Source of the DNA: CAWIHK01 sp963835935
GTDB lineage: Bacteria; Bacteroidota; Ignavibacteria; UBA10030; CAVZMI01
Direction of reading: 5' to 3'
NCBI GenBank assembly: GCA_963835935.1
Contig: CAWIHK010000001.1
Location: 248,001-312,000, forward strand
DNA: 64,000 nucleotides
The notes beneath the pieces are model-generated. The model searched no databases and was not told where the DNA came from. It saw nothing but the letters and a program-made list of their open reading frames with translations. Of this stretch, positions 52,611 through 63,203 are shown piece after piece. Made by a program: the position numbers and the translations under genes. How positions within the stretch are numbered: position 1 is the stretch's first letter; every line of letters starts with the position of its first letter.

Positions 52611-53242
52611 AGAAATATTCCTTTGAAAATTTAGGCCCGATAACCTGGAACTTAATACGCGGATCTTTTTTCCGCGGGCTTGGTATCATTATCCCGGGTG
52701 CGGTCACTGTTTGGATTTTTGACCGTATATTTCGTATCGTCGACGAAACGCTTTCTCCACTGTTGACGGCCATCATCGGATTTCATATTCCGGGATTGGG
52801 CTTCATCACAATTCTGGTTATCGTTATCCTTATCGGATTTCTATCCAGAAATTTGGTTGGGAGATTTATTCTTTCCCAATTCGAACGGATATTTCTATCC
52901 ATTCCTGTAGCTCGTGCGGTTTATTCAGCAACACGCGATTTGCTGAAGGCATTCAGTAGCGGCGGCGGTAAATCATTTCGCCGGGTATTACTCATCGAAT
53001 ATCCACGAGCCGGACTGTATACAGTTGCATTTCAGACAAATGAGATCGACATTATTCGCAACAAGCAGGGAGATCGAATGATCTGTGTGTATATCCCGCA
53101 GCCGCCAAACCCGACATCGGGCTTGATGATTTTTGTTCCAGAAAAAGATGCCCATCCTCTCGCCATAAGCGTCGAGGAAGGTTTGAAATTGGTCCTCTCC
53201 GGAGGGATTGTCTCACCAAATAGTTTGACGGTACCTTCATGA
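52607..53242 (+). CDS. DUF502 family membrane protein
   Basis: This 211-residue protein has two membrane helices (about 20-45 and 65-88: PGLGFITILVIVILIGFLSR) and then a soluble domain with ARAVYSATRDLLKAFSSG and a VSVEEGLKLVLSGGIVSP-type end, as in DUF502 proteins. Function is unknown. It overlaps kdsB upstream and pyrG downstream by four bases each. Confidence 0.88.
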   Translation: MKKYSFENLGPITWNLIRGSFFRGLGIIIPGAVTVWIFDRIFRIVDETLSPLLTAIIGFHIPGLGFITILVIVILIGFLSRNLVGRFILSQFERIFLSIPVARAVYSATRDLLKAFSSGGGKSFRRVLLIEYPRAGLYTVAFQTNEIDIIRNKQGDRMICVYIPQPPNPTSGLMIFVPEKDAHPLAISVEEGLKLVLSGGIVSPNSLTVPS

Positions 53243-54903
53243 AATCAAAGATAACGCAATCGCAGGGTTCACCTCGTCAACAAGTAAAATATATATTTGT
53301 CACCGGAGGTGTCGTCTCGTCGCTCGGAAAGGGAATTGCGGCTTCCTCGATCGGACTTCTTTTGAAATCGCGCGGCTTGCGAGTCACAATTCAAAAATTC
53401 GATCCATATATAAATGTCGATCCCGGCACCATGAATCCATTCCAACATGGAGAAGTGTATGTGACCGATGATGGATCGGAAACAGATCTCGATCTGGGAC
53501 ATTATGAACGATTTCTCAGTGTGAGCATGACGCGCAAGAATAATACAACCACCGGTCAGGTTTACCACGAAGTGATTTCGAAAGAACGACGCGGAGATTA
53601 TCTCGGTGCAACGGTTCAAGTTATTCCGCACATCACAGACGAAATAAAACGAAGAATGACTCAATTGGGTGAAACAGGATTGTACGATGTTATCATCACA
53701 GAAGTTGGCGGAACTGTCGGTGATATTGAAAGTCTTCCGTTTCTCGAAGCGATTCGACAGTTTATGCTGACGGCCGGAAGGAGAAACGCGATTAGTGTCC
53801 ATGTAACATTGGTACCGTACATTCAATCTGCGGGTGAAATAAAAACAAAGCCGACACAGCATAGTGTCAAGGCGCTTCAGGAAATTGGAGTTCAACCGGA
53901 TATCCTGATCTGCCGATCCCAGAAACCGTTGTCGAAAGAAATCCGGGAAAAGATAGGTTTATTCTGCAACGTTGAACCAAATTGTGTTATTGAAGGACGA
54001 GACGCCCAATCGATTTATGAAGTGCCTCTAGCATTTGCGAACGAAAATGTAGACACCATTATTATAGACAAATTGCATCTTAAAGCAGGGAAGCTAAATC
54101 TCAAAGCATGGGAACGATTTGTCTCGCGTGTGAAGAATCCAAAAGGCAGAATTACCATCGCAATTTGTGGTAAATATACCGAACATCAAGATGCCTACAA
54201 AAGTATAGTCGAGTCGTTCGTTCATGGCGGGGCTGAAAATAATATTGGTGTCGATTTAAGGTGGATTCGTGCTGAAGACATCGAACGGGACGGCGCTGAA
54301 AAACATCTCAAAGGAATTTCCGGGTTACTCGTAGCGCCTGGTTTTGGAGAACGCGGTATCGAAGGGAAGATACAGGCCGTGCGGTATGTTCGTGAACGGA
54401 AAATTCCGTTTTTCGGAATTTGTCTCGGACTGCAATGTGCGGTAATAGACTTTGCCCGAAACGTTTGCGGCATTCGGGATGCCAACAGTACAGAGTTTCG
54501 TGAGACGTCGAATAACGTCATCGATATGATGCTCGAACAAAAGAAAGTGAAAGAAAAAGGGGGAACGATGCGGCTTGGCGCTTATCCGTGCAGTCTTAAA
54601 AAAGGAACGAAAGCCTATGCCGCATATAAAGAGAAAGTGATTTTTGAACGTCATCGTCATCGGTATGAAGTCAACAATAAATTTCTTCCATTGTTGCAAG
54701 CGCATGGCCTGGTAGTCAGCGGTATTTGTCCGGAAAACAATCTTGTCGAGATGATCGAACTTTCCGATCATCCGTGGTTTGTGGCCGGACAATTCCATCC
54801 GGAATTAAAATCGCGTGCGGCAAATGCTCATCCTCTCTTTCGCGAATTTGTGAAAGCGGCGATGTTGTACCACCAGAAAAATGGAAAAAGCAACGGTCGA
54901 TGA
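53239..54903 (+). CDS. pyrG: CTP synthase
   Basis: This 554-residue enzyme makes CTP from UTP with glutamine. The amidoligase domain starts VKYIFVTGGVVSSLGKGI and contains FDPYINVDPGTMNPFQHGEVYVTDDG and GGTVGDIESLPFLEA. The glutamine amidotransferase domain has the nucleophile motif FFGICLGLQCAV (about residue 395) and the FHPELKSR histidine/glutamate motif. Length is normal. The stop overlaps the start of the following TPR protein. Confidence 0.97.
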   Translation: MKSKITQSQGSPRQQVKYIFVTGGVVSSLGKGIAASSIGLLLKSRGLRVTIQKFDPYINVDPGTMNPFQHGEVYVTDDGSETDLDLGHYERFLSVSMTRKNNTTTGQVYHEVISKERRGDYLGATVQVIPHITDEIKRRMTQLGETGLYDVIITEVGGTVGDIESLPFLEAIRQFMLTAGRRNAISVHVTLVPYIQSAGEIKTKPTQHSVKALQEIGVQPDILICRSQKPLSKEIREKIGLFCNVEPNCVIEGRDAQSIYEVPLAFANENVDTIIIDKLHLKAGKLNLKAWERFVSRVKNPKGRITIAICGKYTEHQDAYKSIVESFVHGGAENNIGVDLRWIRAEDIERDGAEKHLKGISGLLVAPGFGERGIEGKIQAVRYVRERKIPFFGICLGLQCAVIDFARNVCGIRDANSTEFRETSNNVIDMMLEQKKVKEKGGTMRLGAYPCSLKKGTKAYAAYKEKVIFERHRHRYEVNNKFLPLLQAHGLVVSGICPENNLVEMIELSDHPWFVAGQFHPELKSRAANAHPLFREFVKAAMLYHQKNGKSNGR

Positions 54904-56438
54904 TCGGAAGACGCTTACACAGATTGGCAGTCCCGGTCTCAAAGAGAATGCGAGCAATTGCTTTCTGGACGATATTTTTTCTAAGCTTGTATTCTGCATC
55001 AGCCCAAACGCAGAATGCCCGTCAATTGACAATCGAAGGATTACAATTATTTTACAATCTTGATTTGAACGGTGCTTATGCCAAGTTTGATAAAGCATGC
55101 GCAGCCGATCGTTCTTTTCCCCAGGCAGCTCTTTTCAAATCACTTCCATCGCTCTGGAAACTTCTTTCGAATAAAAGCCATTCTGATTATGACCGATTCT
55201 TAATCCTGATAGATACGGCGATAGATGTCGCCGACGCCAGGCTCGATCGAAATAGTCGCGATACAGATGCACTCTATTCAATTGGAACTGCATATCTGTA
55301 CCGCGCCTTCGCGCGTGGAAAATTCGAGAGCTATATCAAGGCGGCTTGGGATGCGCGGAAAGGATACAAGTATCTTGAAGATTGCATTGCAATCGATACG
55401 AATTACAACGACGCATACCTCGGTCTTGGTGCGATTCATTATGCAACCGGAACTCTTCCGAAGACGTTGCGCTGGATGTTGTCCATTATCAGCGTCGAAT
55501 CGGATACGAGAAAAGGGATAGAAGAAGTAGCAAGAGTTGCCGAGGGCGGGAGGTTTATGAAATCCGAAGCGCAATTTTATCTCGGCATGTATCGCGCATT
55601 TCTGGAAGAATCGATCCTCGGGGTTGATCTACTAAAAAATCTCTCGGCACAATATCCCGACAATGTCATCTTCCTCTATAATTATGCCTGTGCCGAAATG
55701 CGCCAAAAACATTTAGCGGAAGCTCGCCCTGTGTTTCTGAAAATTGTCGAGATAGGAAACAAAGACTTCGACATGATGACGTCATATTCGTTGTACCGGA
55801 TGGGTGAAACGGCATTTCGTGAAAATAATTACGTCGAAGCCCTGCGCTGGTACGGCCAGTTCTTACAACGTCCGCCGACACCTCAATTTCGAGTTGTGGC
55901 TTGTCTTCGAAAGGGAATTTGCGAAGAAATTCTCGGCAACCGGGATCAAGCTGCGCAAGATTACCAAACAGCCGTTTCTTTGGATGGAATTAACCAGGAG
56001 GATAAAGCAGCAATCAGGAAAGCAGAGCGTCTTGAAAAACGTTCTCTTTCGTCGGTGGATATTCTGCTCATAAAGGCGGATAATCTTTTTTATGCAGGCG
56101 AATTCTCAACCATCATTTCCATGTATAATCAGCTTTTGAATCGAGACGACTTGACCAGCGATGAACAAGCGGAAGTTTACAACGGGCTTGGCAGGACATA
56201 TTTCGATCTCGAACGGCTGGATGAAGCAAAAAGTGCGTTTGAAAAAGTCTTCACTTTCAAGATTTCATCGGAAACATGGATTCGGCCCTGGACACATTAT
56301 TATCTGGCCGAGATCGCATGGAAACGCGGCGACAAAACAACTGCCCGATCTCAAATCGATTTTGCACTCGACGCAGATGATTGTGATTACAAGACATGGC
56401 TGATTTTTAGCGCAGAACGGCTTCGCGAAAAATTATAA
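54900..56438 (+). CDS. Exported TPR protein
   Basis: The ATG at 54900 overlaps the pyrG stop (ATGA). The ~512-residue product has an arginine-rich N-terminus and a signal segment (AIAFWTIFFLSLYSASAQ), then many TPR-like helical pairs (for example NDAYLGLGAIHYATG, FLYNYACAEMRQKHLAEA and VYNGLGRTYFDLERLDEAKSAFEKVF). It is probably a periplasmic or outer-membrane-associated scaffold. No catalytic motif was seen. Confidence 0.87.
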   Translation: MIGRRLHRLAVPVSKRMRAIAFWTIFFLSLYSASAQTQNARQLTIEGLQLFYNLDLNGAYAKFDKACAADRSFPQAALFKSLPSLWKLLSNKSHSDYDRFLILIDTAIDVADARLDRNSRDTDALYSIGTAYLYRAFARGKFESYIKAAWDARKGYKYLEDCIAIDTNYNDAYLGLGAIHYATGTLPKTLRWMLSIISVESDTRKGIEEVARVAEGGRFMKSEAQFYLGMYRAFLEESILGVDLLKNLSAQYPDNVIFLYNYACAEMRQKHLAEARPVFLKIVEIGNKDFDMMTSYSLYRMGETAFRENNYVEALRWYGQFLQRPPTPQFRVVACLRKGICEEILGNRDQAAQDYQTAVSLDGINQEDKAAIRKAERLEKRSLSSVDILLIKADNLFYAGEFSTIISMYNQLLNRDDLTSDEQAEVYNGLGRTYFDLERLDEAKSAFEKVFTFKISSETWIRPWTHYYLAEIAWKRGDKTTARSQIDFALDADDCDYKTWLIFSAERLREKL

Positions 56439-56449
56439 AAGGTATCTTT

Positions 56450-57847
56450 ATGATGACACTTCAATTTATCGGTGCTGCCCGGACAGTTACAGGTTCGATG
56501 CACCTGCTTACTGTAAACGGGAAAAGAATACTCCTCGATTGCGGAATGTATCAGGGTCATCGTGATGAAGCGGATGAACTGAATCGCACATTCCCTTTTG
56601 ATCCGGCTTCGATTGATCTTGTCGTTCTTTCACACGCGCATATCGATCATAGCGGAAAACTTCCCGGGTTGGTGAAACATGGATTTAAGGGACAAATATT
56701 TTCTACTTTTGCGACTCGAGATCTGTGCAATATCATGCTGGCTGACAGTGCATTTATTCAGGAGAAGGATGCCGAGTATTTGAACAAGAAAAACCTTCGT
56801 TTGCACAAACCTCCGGTGGAACCATTGTATTCGGTAGAAGATGCACAGAAGGCGATGCAATTTTTTCATGGAATAGGATATAGAAAAGAAAACGAGATTG
56901 TTCCGGGAGTGTTTCTAACATATTACGATGCAGGACATATTCTTGGATCGGCTGTGAGTTATTTTACTTTGAAAAAAAATGGTACGTCAACCCGGTTGGT
57001 ATTTTCCGGTGATGTCGGGCGGCCGCATCTTCCGATTCTTAAAGATCCGGAACAATTTCCTCAAACGGATATTCTTATTACTGAAAGTACGTACGGCGGC
57101 CAATTTCATGAATCAATTCAGGATATGCCTGCACAATTGGAAAAGATTATTTCAGAAGCGATCGGCCGCGGAGGGAAAATAATCGTTCCGTCGTTTTCTG
57201 TCGGCAGAACACAGGAACTGGTATTCACTCTTCATACGCTTGCGGAAAATGGGCGGCTACCGCGGTTCCCGATTTTTGTCGATAGCCCTCTCTCGATCAA
57301 TGCTACCGAAGTGTTTAAAATTCATTCGGAATGTTTTGATGAAGAAATTAGCGCTCATGTGCTCCGGAATGAAGATCCTTTTGGTTTGAATCAGTTGAAA
57401 TACGTTCAGAGCGTTGAGGAATCGAAAAAACTTAATACGCTCGAAGGGCCTTTTATGGTCATAGCGGCATCGGGCATGTGTGAAGCGGGACGTATTTTAC
57501 ATCATCTGGCGAATGGAATTCAGGATCCGAAAAATACAATTCTCATTGTCGGTTATCAAGCCGAGCATACATTGGGCAAACGATTGGTCGATAATGAACC
57601 CAGAGTGAATATTCTCGGTGAATCGTACGAAGTCAAAGCAAAAATAGTCGTCATGAATTCTTTCTCGGCTCATGCAGATCAGGCGGAACTCATGCAGTAT
57701 TATTCCAATCAACAACCCGGAGAACTGAAGAATGTTTTTCTGGTGCATGGGGAACCGGACAGACAAGAGAAGTTACGGCAGGCATTTATTGATCGTCATT
57801 TTCAGGATGTCCGAATGCCGGAAAGGCTCGATACATTTGAGTTTTAA
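56450..57847 (+). CDS. MBL-fold/beta-CASP RNA-processing-type hydrolase
   Basis: This 465-residue protein has the metallo-beta-lactamase zinc motif HAHIDHSGKLP (about 61-71), the DAGHILGSA motif (about 163) and the SGDVGRP motif. A beta-CASP region follows (ESTYGGQFH, VPSFSVGRTQELV), then AASGMCEAGRILHHLANG and a C-terminal FSAHADQ. This is the layout of bacterial YSH1/CPSF73-like exonucleases. An RNase role is likely but is inferred from the family. Confidence 0.92.
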   Translation: MMTLQFIGAARTVTGSMHLLTVNGKRILLDCGMYQGHRDEADELNRTFPFDPASIDLVVLSHAHIDHSGKLPGLVKHGFKGQIFSTFATRDLCNIMLADSAFIQEKDAEYLNKKNLRLHKPPVEPLYSVEDAQKAMQFFHGIGYRKENEIVPGVFLTYYDAGHILGSAVSYFTLKKNGTSTRLVFSGDVGRPHLPILKDPEQFPQTDILITESTYGGQFHESIQDMPAQLEKIISEAIGRGGKIIVPSFSVGRTQELVFTLHTLAENGRLPRFPIFVDSPLSINATEVFKIHSECFDEEISAHVLRNEDPFGLNQLKYVQSVEESKKLNTLEGPFMVIAASGMCEAGRILHHLANGIQDPKNTILIVGYQAEHTLGKRLVDNEPRVNILGESYEVKAKIVVMNSFSAHADQAELMQYYSNQQPGELKNVFLVHGEPDRQEKLRQAFIDRHFQDVRMPERLDTFEF

Positions 57848-57858
57848 GCGAGGTTGAA

Positions 57859-59778
57859 GTGCGGCTCTTCGTCTCGATAGGCATTATTATGACGTGTGTT
57901 TTCGTATCAGGGGCAATCGGCCAGATTGGTAGTACGGCGTATCATGGCTCAGAGACAAACGCTGATTCGTTGACAGAGATGAATCAATCACTCATCGGTT
58001 TCGAACGCAATCTCACTACGTACCTCTGGACCCGCCGATTAGCGTTCGATCAATCTGCAGGACTTTTTAATCTATCCTTTAAAGACCTATATCGTTCATC
58101 CATCATTAAGACAACGGATACATTTATCAAAGATGAACACAATGCGACATCGATCATGACATACAAACTTTCCGACGATGTTAAGGCGCAGGTGAATGTT
58201 TCGACATTACTTCAATCGGATAACAGAAACTACGGCGCCAGCGATGTCACTTCGAATCAATTGCTCGGCGGATTCTCATGGCAAAAATCTCCGTTTGTGG
58301 ATATTACTCCGCTGGTCGGCTATCGATGGGACAAGCAATTAAATATCATCGATAGAGGGCTCAGTTATTCGATTACAGGGAGGGTTAACGATTACGACAT
58401 TAGCGGATACCGTTTTTCATTTCAAGGCCGACTTACAGCCGATCAAATTTCTCCAAGGCAAAATCACAACGACGGAGCATCGCTAACCATCCTAAAAAAC
58501 TTTTCTGAAGAAGCACGGAACACTTTGCATTTTCAGCTTTCATCGGCGCAACGCGATTTTTATTTTCCCGCTGATTCTATGCTCCAGCAAGCATATAACG
58601 TTCGCGTCAATATAGATAGCCGGCGTGAGAAAATTTATGGCGTGAATGACGAACTTCAATATCACTTTGATAAAAACCTCGCGACGACTATCAATTTCGG
58701 CCTTACGCAACGCACCATTGAACGCAGTACTTCAGTCAAGGATTATGAGTATCCTTCTGCAAGCATGTTCGACTCGGATGTAGACGAATTTCGTCTTGAA
58801 ACTCAACTTCAACTTTCTTACACGACCTCTTCTTCATTCCTCATTGGCCGTATCCAATACTCGGAACGGGATGAAACTCATACAATCCGATCGCTTCAGG
58901 GTGTGGATTCATTATTTTATTACGCCCGATTACGCGATGAACGAGAAAACAATAATATTGCAGCAAGAACATCCGTCGCTATTCTTGGTTCAACAGCGCT
59001 TGGTTATTATGATAGAGTGGAGGGATCGTTCACCACAAGTATACTCCGATACGACACACCTGATTCGGACAATGTTGAGGATCGTGATGAATTGATGATC
59101 ATCACTGATTTGTCGGAGGAACATGTTTTTTCACAGTGTGTGCGCGCCCGGTTAAACGTGGATGTCGTTCTTAATCATTTCGTATATCTTTTTAGTCAAC
59201 GAAGCGCAAATAATAATTGGAATCGGATAATCCGACTTTCACCGAGGATTGAGTACACTCCGGTAGAATGGTTTACAACTACAACGTCGTTCGAAGTCCT
59301 TGCGAATTATACTGTGTATGATTTCGAGGAACGATTGCAATCGATCCAAAGTTATTCGTTCAGACAATTTTCATGCATGGATACAACTCTTTTGAAACCG
59401 GCTCCTCACATAGAGTTTTTTGGAATTGGCGGTGTTAAGTTATCGGAACGAGGACAATTGTTCTGGCAGGATTTCAAGGAACGTCCGGTTGATTATTTTC
59501 GCGAATATTTGATTCATGGAATTCTTCGATATAAAGCCGAGAACGTCACCTTTTCGTCAGGATTTCGTATATTCCTTCAGGATCGATTCGGATATCAGGG
59601 TACCGAAAAGAATTTAGTGCAAAGGATTGTTAATCTCGGCCCGACGTGCTCTGTCGATTGGTTGTTTAATCCGGATGCGACGCTTTCGTTCAGCGGATGG
59701 TATGAAATTCAACAGCAGACCGGGATTCCGGATCGCTCGATCCCAAATGTCAGTTTGAGAATTTTGTTTTCATTATAG
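57859..59778 (+). CDS. Predicted outer-membrane protein, large beta-barrel
   Basis: The protein has 639 residues with a GTG start at 57859 and a signal segment (IGIIMTCVFVSGAIGQ). The rest has regularly alternating strands with many Tyr/Phe/Arg and ends NVSLRILFSL, as a barrel end would. No TonB box or plug domain was recognised. It starts 11 bp after the preceding gene. Function is unknown. Confidence 0.8.
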   Translation: MRLFVSIGIIMTCVFVSGAIGQIGSTAYHGSETNADSLTEMNQSLIGFERNLTTYLWTRRLAFDQSAGLFNLSFKDLYRSSIIKTTDTFIKDEHNATSIMTYKLSDDVKAQVNVSTLLQSDNRNYGASDVTSNQLLGGFSWQKSPFVDITPLVGYRWDKQLNIIDRGLSYSITGRVNDYDISGYRFSFQGRLTADQISPRQNHNDGASLTILKNFSEEARNTLHFQLSSAQRDFYFPADSMLQQAYNVRVNIDSRREKIYGVNDELQYHFDKNLATTINFGLTQRTIERSTSVKDYEYPSASMFDSDVDEFRLETQLQLSYTTSSSFLIGRIQYSERDETHTIRSLQGVDSLFYYARLRDERENNNIAARTSVAILGSTALGYYDRVEGSFTTSILRYDTPDSDNVEDRDELMIITDLSEEHVFSQCVRARLNVDVVLNHFVYLFSQRSANNNWNRIIRLSPRIEYTPVEWFTTTTSFEVLANYTVYDFEERLQSIQSYSFRQFSCMDTTLLKPAPHIEFFGIGGVKLSERGQLFWQDFKERPVDYFREYLIHGILRYKAENVTFSSGFRIFLQDRFGYQGTEKNLVQRIVNLGPTCSVDWLFNPDATLSFSGWYEIQQQTGIPDRSIPNVSLRILFSL

Positions 59779-59793
59779 AGAGCCATTGGTGGT

Positions 59794-60207
59794 ATGCAAA
59801 AGATTTTTCGAAAGACATTTAGAAGCGATGCCAAGAAAATCCGGAATGTCGAGCAATTTCTCTCGAAAGTGAATACGGCCGCTCATCTCGATGAGATTCA
59901 TTTCCATAAACTGCTTGTGGCAGCCACAGAAGCAGTGAATAATGCAATTTTTCACGGCAACAAATTAAATCAGTCGAAGAAAGTTTACATTCTTTGTTGC
60001 GTGAAGGATGATTTACTTGAATTTCATGTATCTGACGAGGGAAGCGGATTCGATCTGTCGGATATTCCAAGTCCCATAGATGAAAAAAATTTACTTAACG
60101 AGCATGGTCGCGGGGTTTTTTTAATGCGCACATTGATGGATACCGTAAACATTATCCGGCACAAGGATGGAACCGAAGTTGTAATGACCATGCACTTTTA
60201 CAAATAA
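59794..60207 (+). CDS. RsbW-like anti-sigma factor ATPase (HATPase_c_2)
   Basis: This 137-residue GHKL-type ATPase has the N-box ATEAVNNAIFHGN (about 46-58), G1 box DEGSGFDLSD (about 80) and G2 box HGRGVFLMRTLMD (about 107). Such small kinases bind an anti-sigma-factor antagonist or a sigma factor, phosphorylating the antagonist on serine. No partner gene lies beside it. It is the last gene of the operon. Confidence 0.9.
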   Translation: MQKIFRKTFRSDAKKIRNVEQFLSKVNTAAHLDEIHFHKLLVAATEAVNNAIFHGNKLNQSKKVYILCCVKDDLLEFHVSDEGSGFDLSDIPSPIDEKNLLNEHGRGVFLMRTLMDTVNIIRHKDGTEVVMTMHFYK

Positions 60208-60386
60208 TAAAGCCTCCGAGAAGTAACTTTTTAGAAGGTGTTTTATATCAGTATTGTAGTTCCTTCGATTTTTGGAAATAACGAATTGCAATCTACAAGA
60301 ACCTGTTCGCAATACGCAACGCAATAATTGATCTTTCAACATGGTCTGCTTATATTGTGTTCAACAAAAAAACTTGCAGGAATGTT

Positions 60387-61529
60387 ATGGAATATATTTT
60401 CATCAGCCTGTTTTTAGTGATGGGTATCGTTATTGCCGTACTGGCGCGATTTCTTTCAACGGCCATGAAGAAACCCGACGTTTCCAGTCAATCTGAGTTG
60501 CGTATCCAGCAGCAGATAGAAGCTCTCCGTTCTGCTGTAACGATGAATTTAAATAATACATCGGATACCGTCCGACAACAAATATCCTCTGTCGTCAGTC
60601 AAATGCAAAATACCAATGAGGTGCTAAACACACAACTGTCGAATGTGACCCGGCAGGTTCAAGAGGCAACCGGACAAGTTGGAAACCGATTAGACGGAGC
60701 AGCGAAGGTAATCGGCGAAGTGCAAAAGAATCTGGGCGAATTAGGAAAAGCCACGCAGGAAATAAAAGAGTTAGGGCAGAATGTATCAAAGCTTGAAGAA
60801 ATGCTCCAGGCTCCCAAGCTGCGTGGAGGGTTGGGAGAGCTGATGCTGGAAGAAGTGCTGAAACAAGTTATACCGGCTACTTCCTACGCCGTTCAGTATC
60901 GTTTCCGCAACGGACACACCGTTGATGCAATTATCAGAACCGCAAACGGCATTATTCCAATAGATTCGAAATTTCCGTTCGAGAATTTTAAAAAAATGGT
61001 AGATGCCAATCTCGATGCGGAGAAAAAAAGCTATTATAAAGCATTCATTAACGATGTAAAAAAACATATCGATGCAATTGCTTCGAAATATATTCTTCCC
61101 GACGAAGGAACATTCGATTTTGCATTGATGTATATTCCTGCAGAAAATATTTATTATGAAACAATAATCCGTAATGAGCAGTATGGAAATGAGAATGGAA
61201 TTTACGAATACGCATCTTCACGGCGGGTGTTCCCTGTTTCTCCGAATACATTTTATACACAGCTTCATGTCATGGCGCTCGGATTCAAGGGACTGCAAAT
61301 CGAGAAAAGTGCAAAAGAAATTATCCAGAACTTGTCACGGCTGCAAAATGATCTCCAGAAATTCATGGAGGATTTCGACACTGTAGGGCGTCATTTAACG
61401 AATGCGAAAAATAAATACGACGAAGCAGTGCGAAAGATTGATGCATTTAACGACAAGTTGAAAATGACAACAGCACACGACTTGCCGGAGGGAGAACGTC
61501 AGGATAAGTTGGAGGATTTAAAACAGTAA
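60387..61529 (+). CDS. rmuC: DNA recombination protein RmuC
   Basis: The start ATG at 60387 gives ~380 residues: an N-terminal membrane helix (YIFISLFLVMGIVIAVLARF), a long coiled coil (about 25-145) and the RmuC nuclease-like domain with RGGLGELMLEEVLKQVIP, DAIIRTANGIIPIDSKFPFENF and FALMYIPAENIYYE. RmuC limits DNA inversion/rearrangement and is predicted to have a PD-(D/E)XK-like fold. Length is normal. Confidence 0.94.
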   Translation: MEYIFISLFLVMGIVIAVLARFLSTAMKKPDVSSQSELRIQQQIEALRSAVTMNLNNTSDTVRQQISSVVSQMQNTNEVLNTQLSNVTRQVQEATGQVGNRLDGAAKVIGEVQKNLGELGKATQEIKELGQNVSKLEEMLQAPKLRGGLGELMLEEVLKQVIPATSYAVQYRFRNGHTVDAIIRTANGIIPIDSKFPFENFKKMVDANLDAEKKSYYKAFINDVKKHIDAIASKYILPDEGTFDFALMYIPAENIYYETIIRNEQYGNENGIYEYASSRRVFPVSPNTFYTQLHVMALGFKGLQIEKSAKEIIQNLSRLQNDLQKFMEDFDTVGRHLTNAKNKYDEAVRKIDAFNDKLKMTTAHDLPEGERQDKLEDLKQ

Positions 61530-61605
61530 CCCGCTTTTTTTATTTGATGACCAGACAGGCAGTTTACGAGCGGGAATATTCGGTCACGGAATCAGGCTGT
61601 GCTTC

Positions 61606-62148
61606 TCAAGATTCCTTGAGCTTCTTTACGGCTTTCACTAATTCAGCATGGTATAACGAATCCGGATTTTCCTCTGGTTTATATATGTGAAAATTCTTTG
61701 AAGGTTGAACAATCAGGCCGCTTCGCAAAGATAAAACATAACTCAGCGCGTCAACATCGTCTCCATTGAATAGTACGTTATCGTTTTTAAGTATCAAGTC
61801 GACATGTCCATCTGCGCCAATATCAAAAAAAGATAATTCATTTTGACTTCTGTTGATGATCGACAAGAATTTTATATTATGTGCATCATCTCCTGAATCT
61901 ATCTGAAGTTTGTAATGTGTTCCCCGAATGTTTGAATCTCTGTAATGTTGTTGATATGAGCCGATAGAAACAAAATATTCTTCCTTGCTGGTATCGTGAA
62001 CATACTTCGTGAGGATTTGTATATTCTCCGAATAACTGTCGCTGGTAAAAAGTGATGAAGCAATTAGATTAGAATCAAAAATTGATCGAACTGCAACCAA
62101 TCCTGTTCCAGCCTGGATTAGATTTCCGATAAATTCTCTTCGCTTCAT
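61606..62148 (-). CDS. Tat-signal protein of unknown function, copy 1
   Basis: The start at ATG 62148 gives ~180 residues beginning MKRREFIGNLIQAG, a twin-arginine (RRxFI) export signal. The mature part is small and contains VHDTSKEEYFVSIGSYQQHYRD, KLQIDSGDDAHNIKFLSII and GADGHVDLILKNDN, with several acidic residues that might bind calcium. It is paralogous to 62442-62966. No family was recognised. Cofactor-binding cannot be judged. Confidence 0.8.
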   Translation of the reverse strand: MKRREFIGNLIQAGTGLVAVRSIFDSNLIASSLFTSDSYSENIQILTKYVHDTSKEEYFVSIGSYQQHYRDSNIRGTHYKLQIDSGDDAHNIKFLSIINRSQNELSFFDIGADGHVDLILKNDNVLFNGDDVDALSYVLSLRSGLIVQPSKNFHIYKPEENPDSLYHAELVKAVKKLKES

Positions 62149-62441
62149 ATTATCCTGAAAATAATAGGACAAAAATAAATATAATCAAATAGATATTAAT
62201 ATATCGGCATTTTTGTATAAATAGTTTAACAAGATTTTCTATAAATCACTTTAAGTATTATCATTATACAGCTTTAATCTTAATATTTCTACTCACGTTT
62301 ATCTTAATCTAAAGAACTCGAATGAGAATATCAAATGATAACACTTGGCAAGTTTTATCTACGGCAGGATGTCATTTAATGACCGCCAAGAATAAATATA
62401 ATCATAAAGAATTCATTGTTGTCTATGACACCCTGGTTTCT

Positions 62442-62966
62442 TCATTCATTTACCTTTTTTATCAACTTTGCCAATTCTGCATGGTATAATTGATCAGGGT
62501 TATCGGGCTTATGGATATGAAATATTTTTGATGGTTGAACGATCAGGCCGCTGCGCAAGGACAGAACATAACCAAGAGCGTCCACGTCGTCTCCTTCGGC
62601 TAATAAACTATCATTCTGTAATATCAGATCGACATGGCCGTCGATACCAATATCAAAAAAAGATAATTCATCCGGACGTTTATCGATTATCGACAGAAAT
62701 TTTATGTTATGCGCATCGTCTCCTGAATCTATCTGAAATTTCGTATGTGTTCCTCGGACGAGAGCATCCCTGTAATGTTGTTGATATGAGCCGATAGAAA
62801 CAAAATATTCTTCTTTACTGGTATCCTGAACAAACTTCACGATTGCCTGAATATCTTCCATATAATTATCACCGGCAAAAACCCACGAGGCGTTTAAAAA
62901 GGATCGTATAGTAATCAATCCTGCTCCAGCCTGGATTAAATCTCCGATGAATTCTCTTCGCTTCAT
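62442..62966 (-). CDS. Tat-signal protein of unknown function, copy 2
   Basis: This 174-residue protein also begins MKRREFIGDLIQAG with a twin-arginine signal. It is about 70% identical by eye to the previous gene in the mature part (SKEEYFVSIGSYQQHYRDA, DSGDDAHNIKFLSII and DIGIDGHVDLILQND). The two genes lie in tandem with a ~290 bp spacer that holds no other gene, pointing to a local duplication. Confidence 0.8.
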   Translation of the reverse strand: MKRREFIGDLIQAGAGLITIRSFLNASWVFAGDNYMEDIQAIVKFVQDTSKEEYFVSIGSYQQHYRDALVRGTHTKFQIDSGDDAHNIKFLSIIDKRPDELSFFDIGIDGHVDLILQNDSLLAEGDDVDALGYVLSLRSGLIVQPSKIFHIHKPDNPDQLYHAELAKLIKKVNE

Positions 62967-63203
62967 GTTATCCTGAAAAAAAGAAACATAGTCATTCTAT
63001 TATATATATCGACATTCTCAGGCGAATAGTTTAATAAGAATTCCGATTAAGCATTTTGATATTTCTGATCAAGTTTATTTTATTCGGAAGAACTCAACTC
63101 AAAATATAAAATAATTTATGATTGGCGAGATTTCGATAAATTAGAAGTCGATTTTAGAGATAACTGAACGAGAAGAATGTGTAAATACAGTTTAGAGTAG
63201 TTA

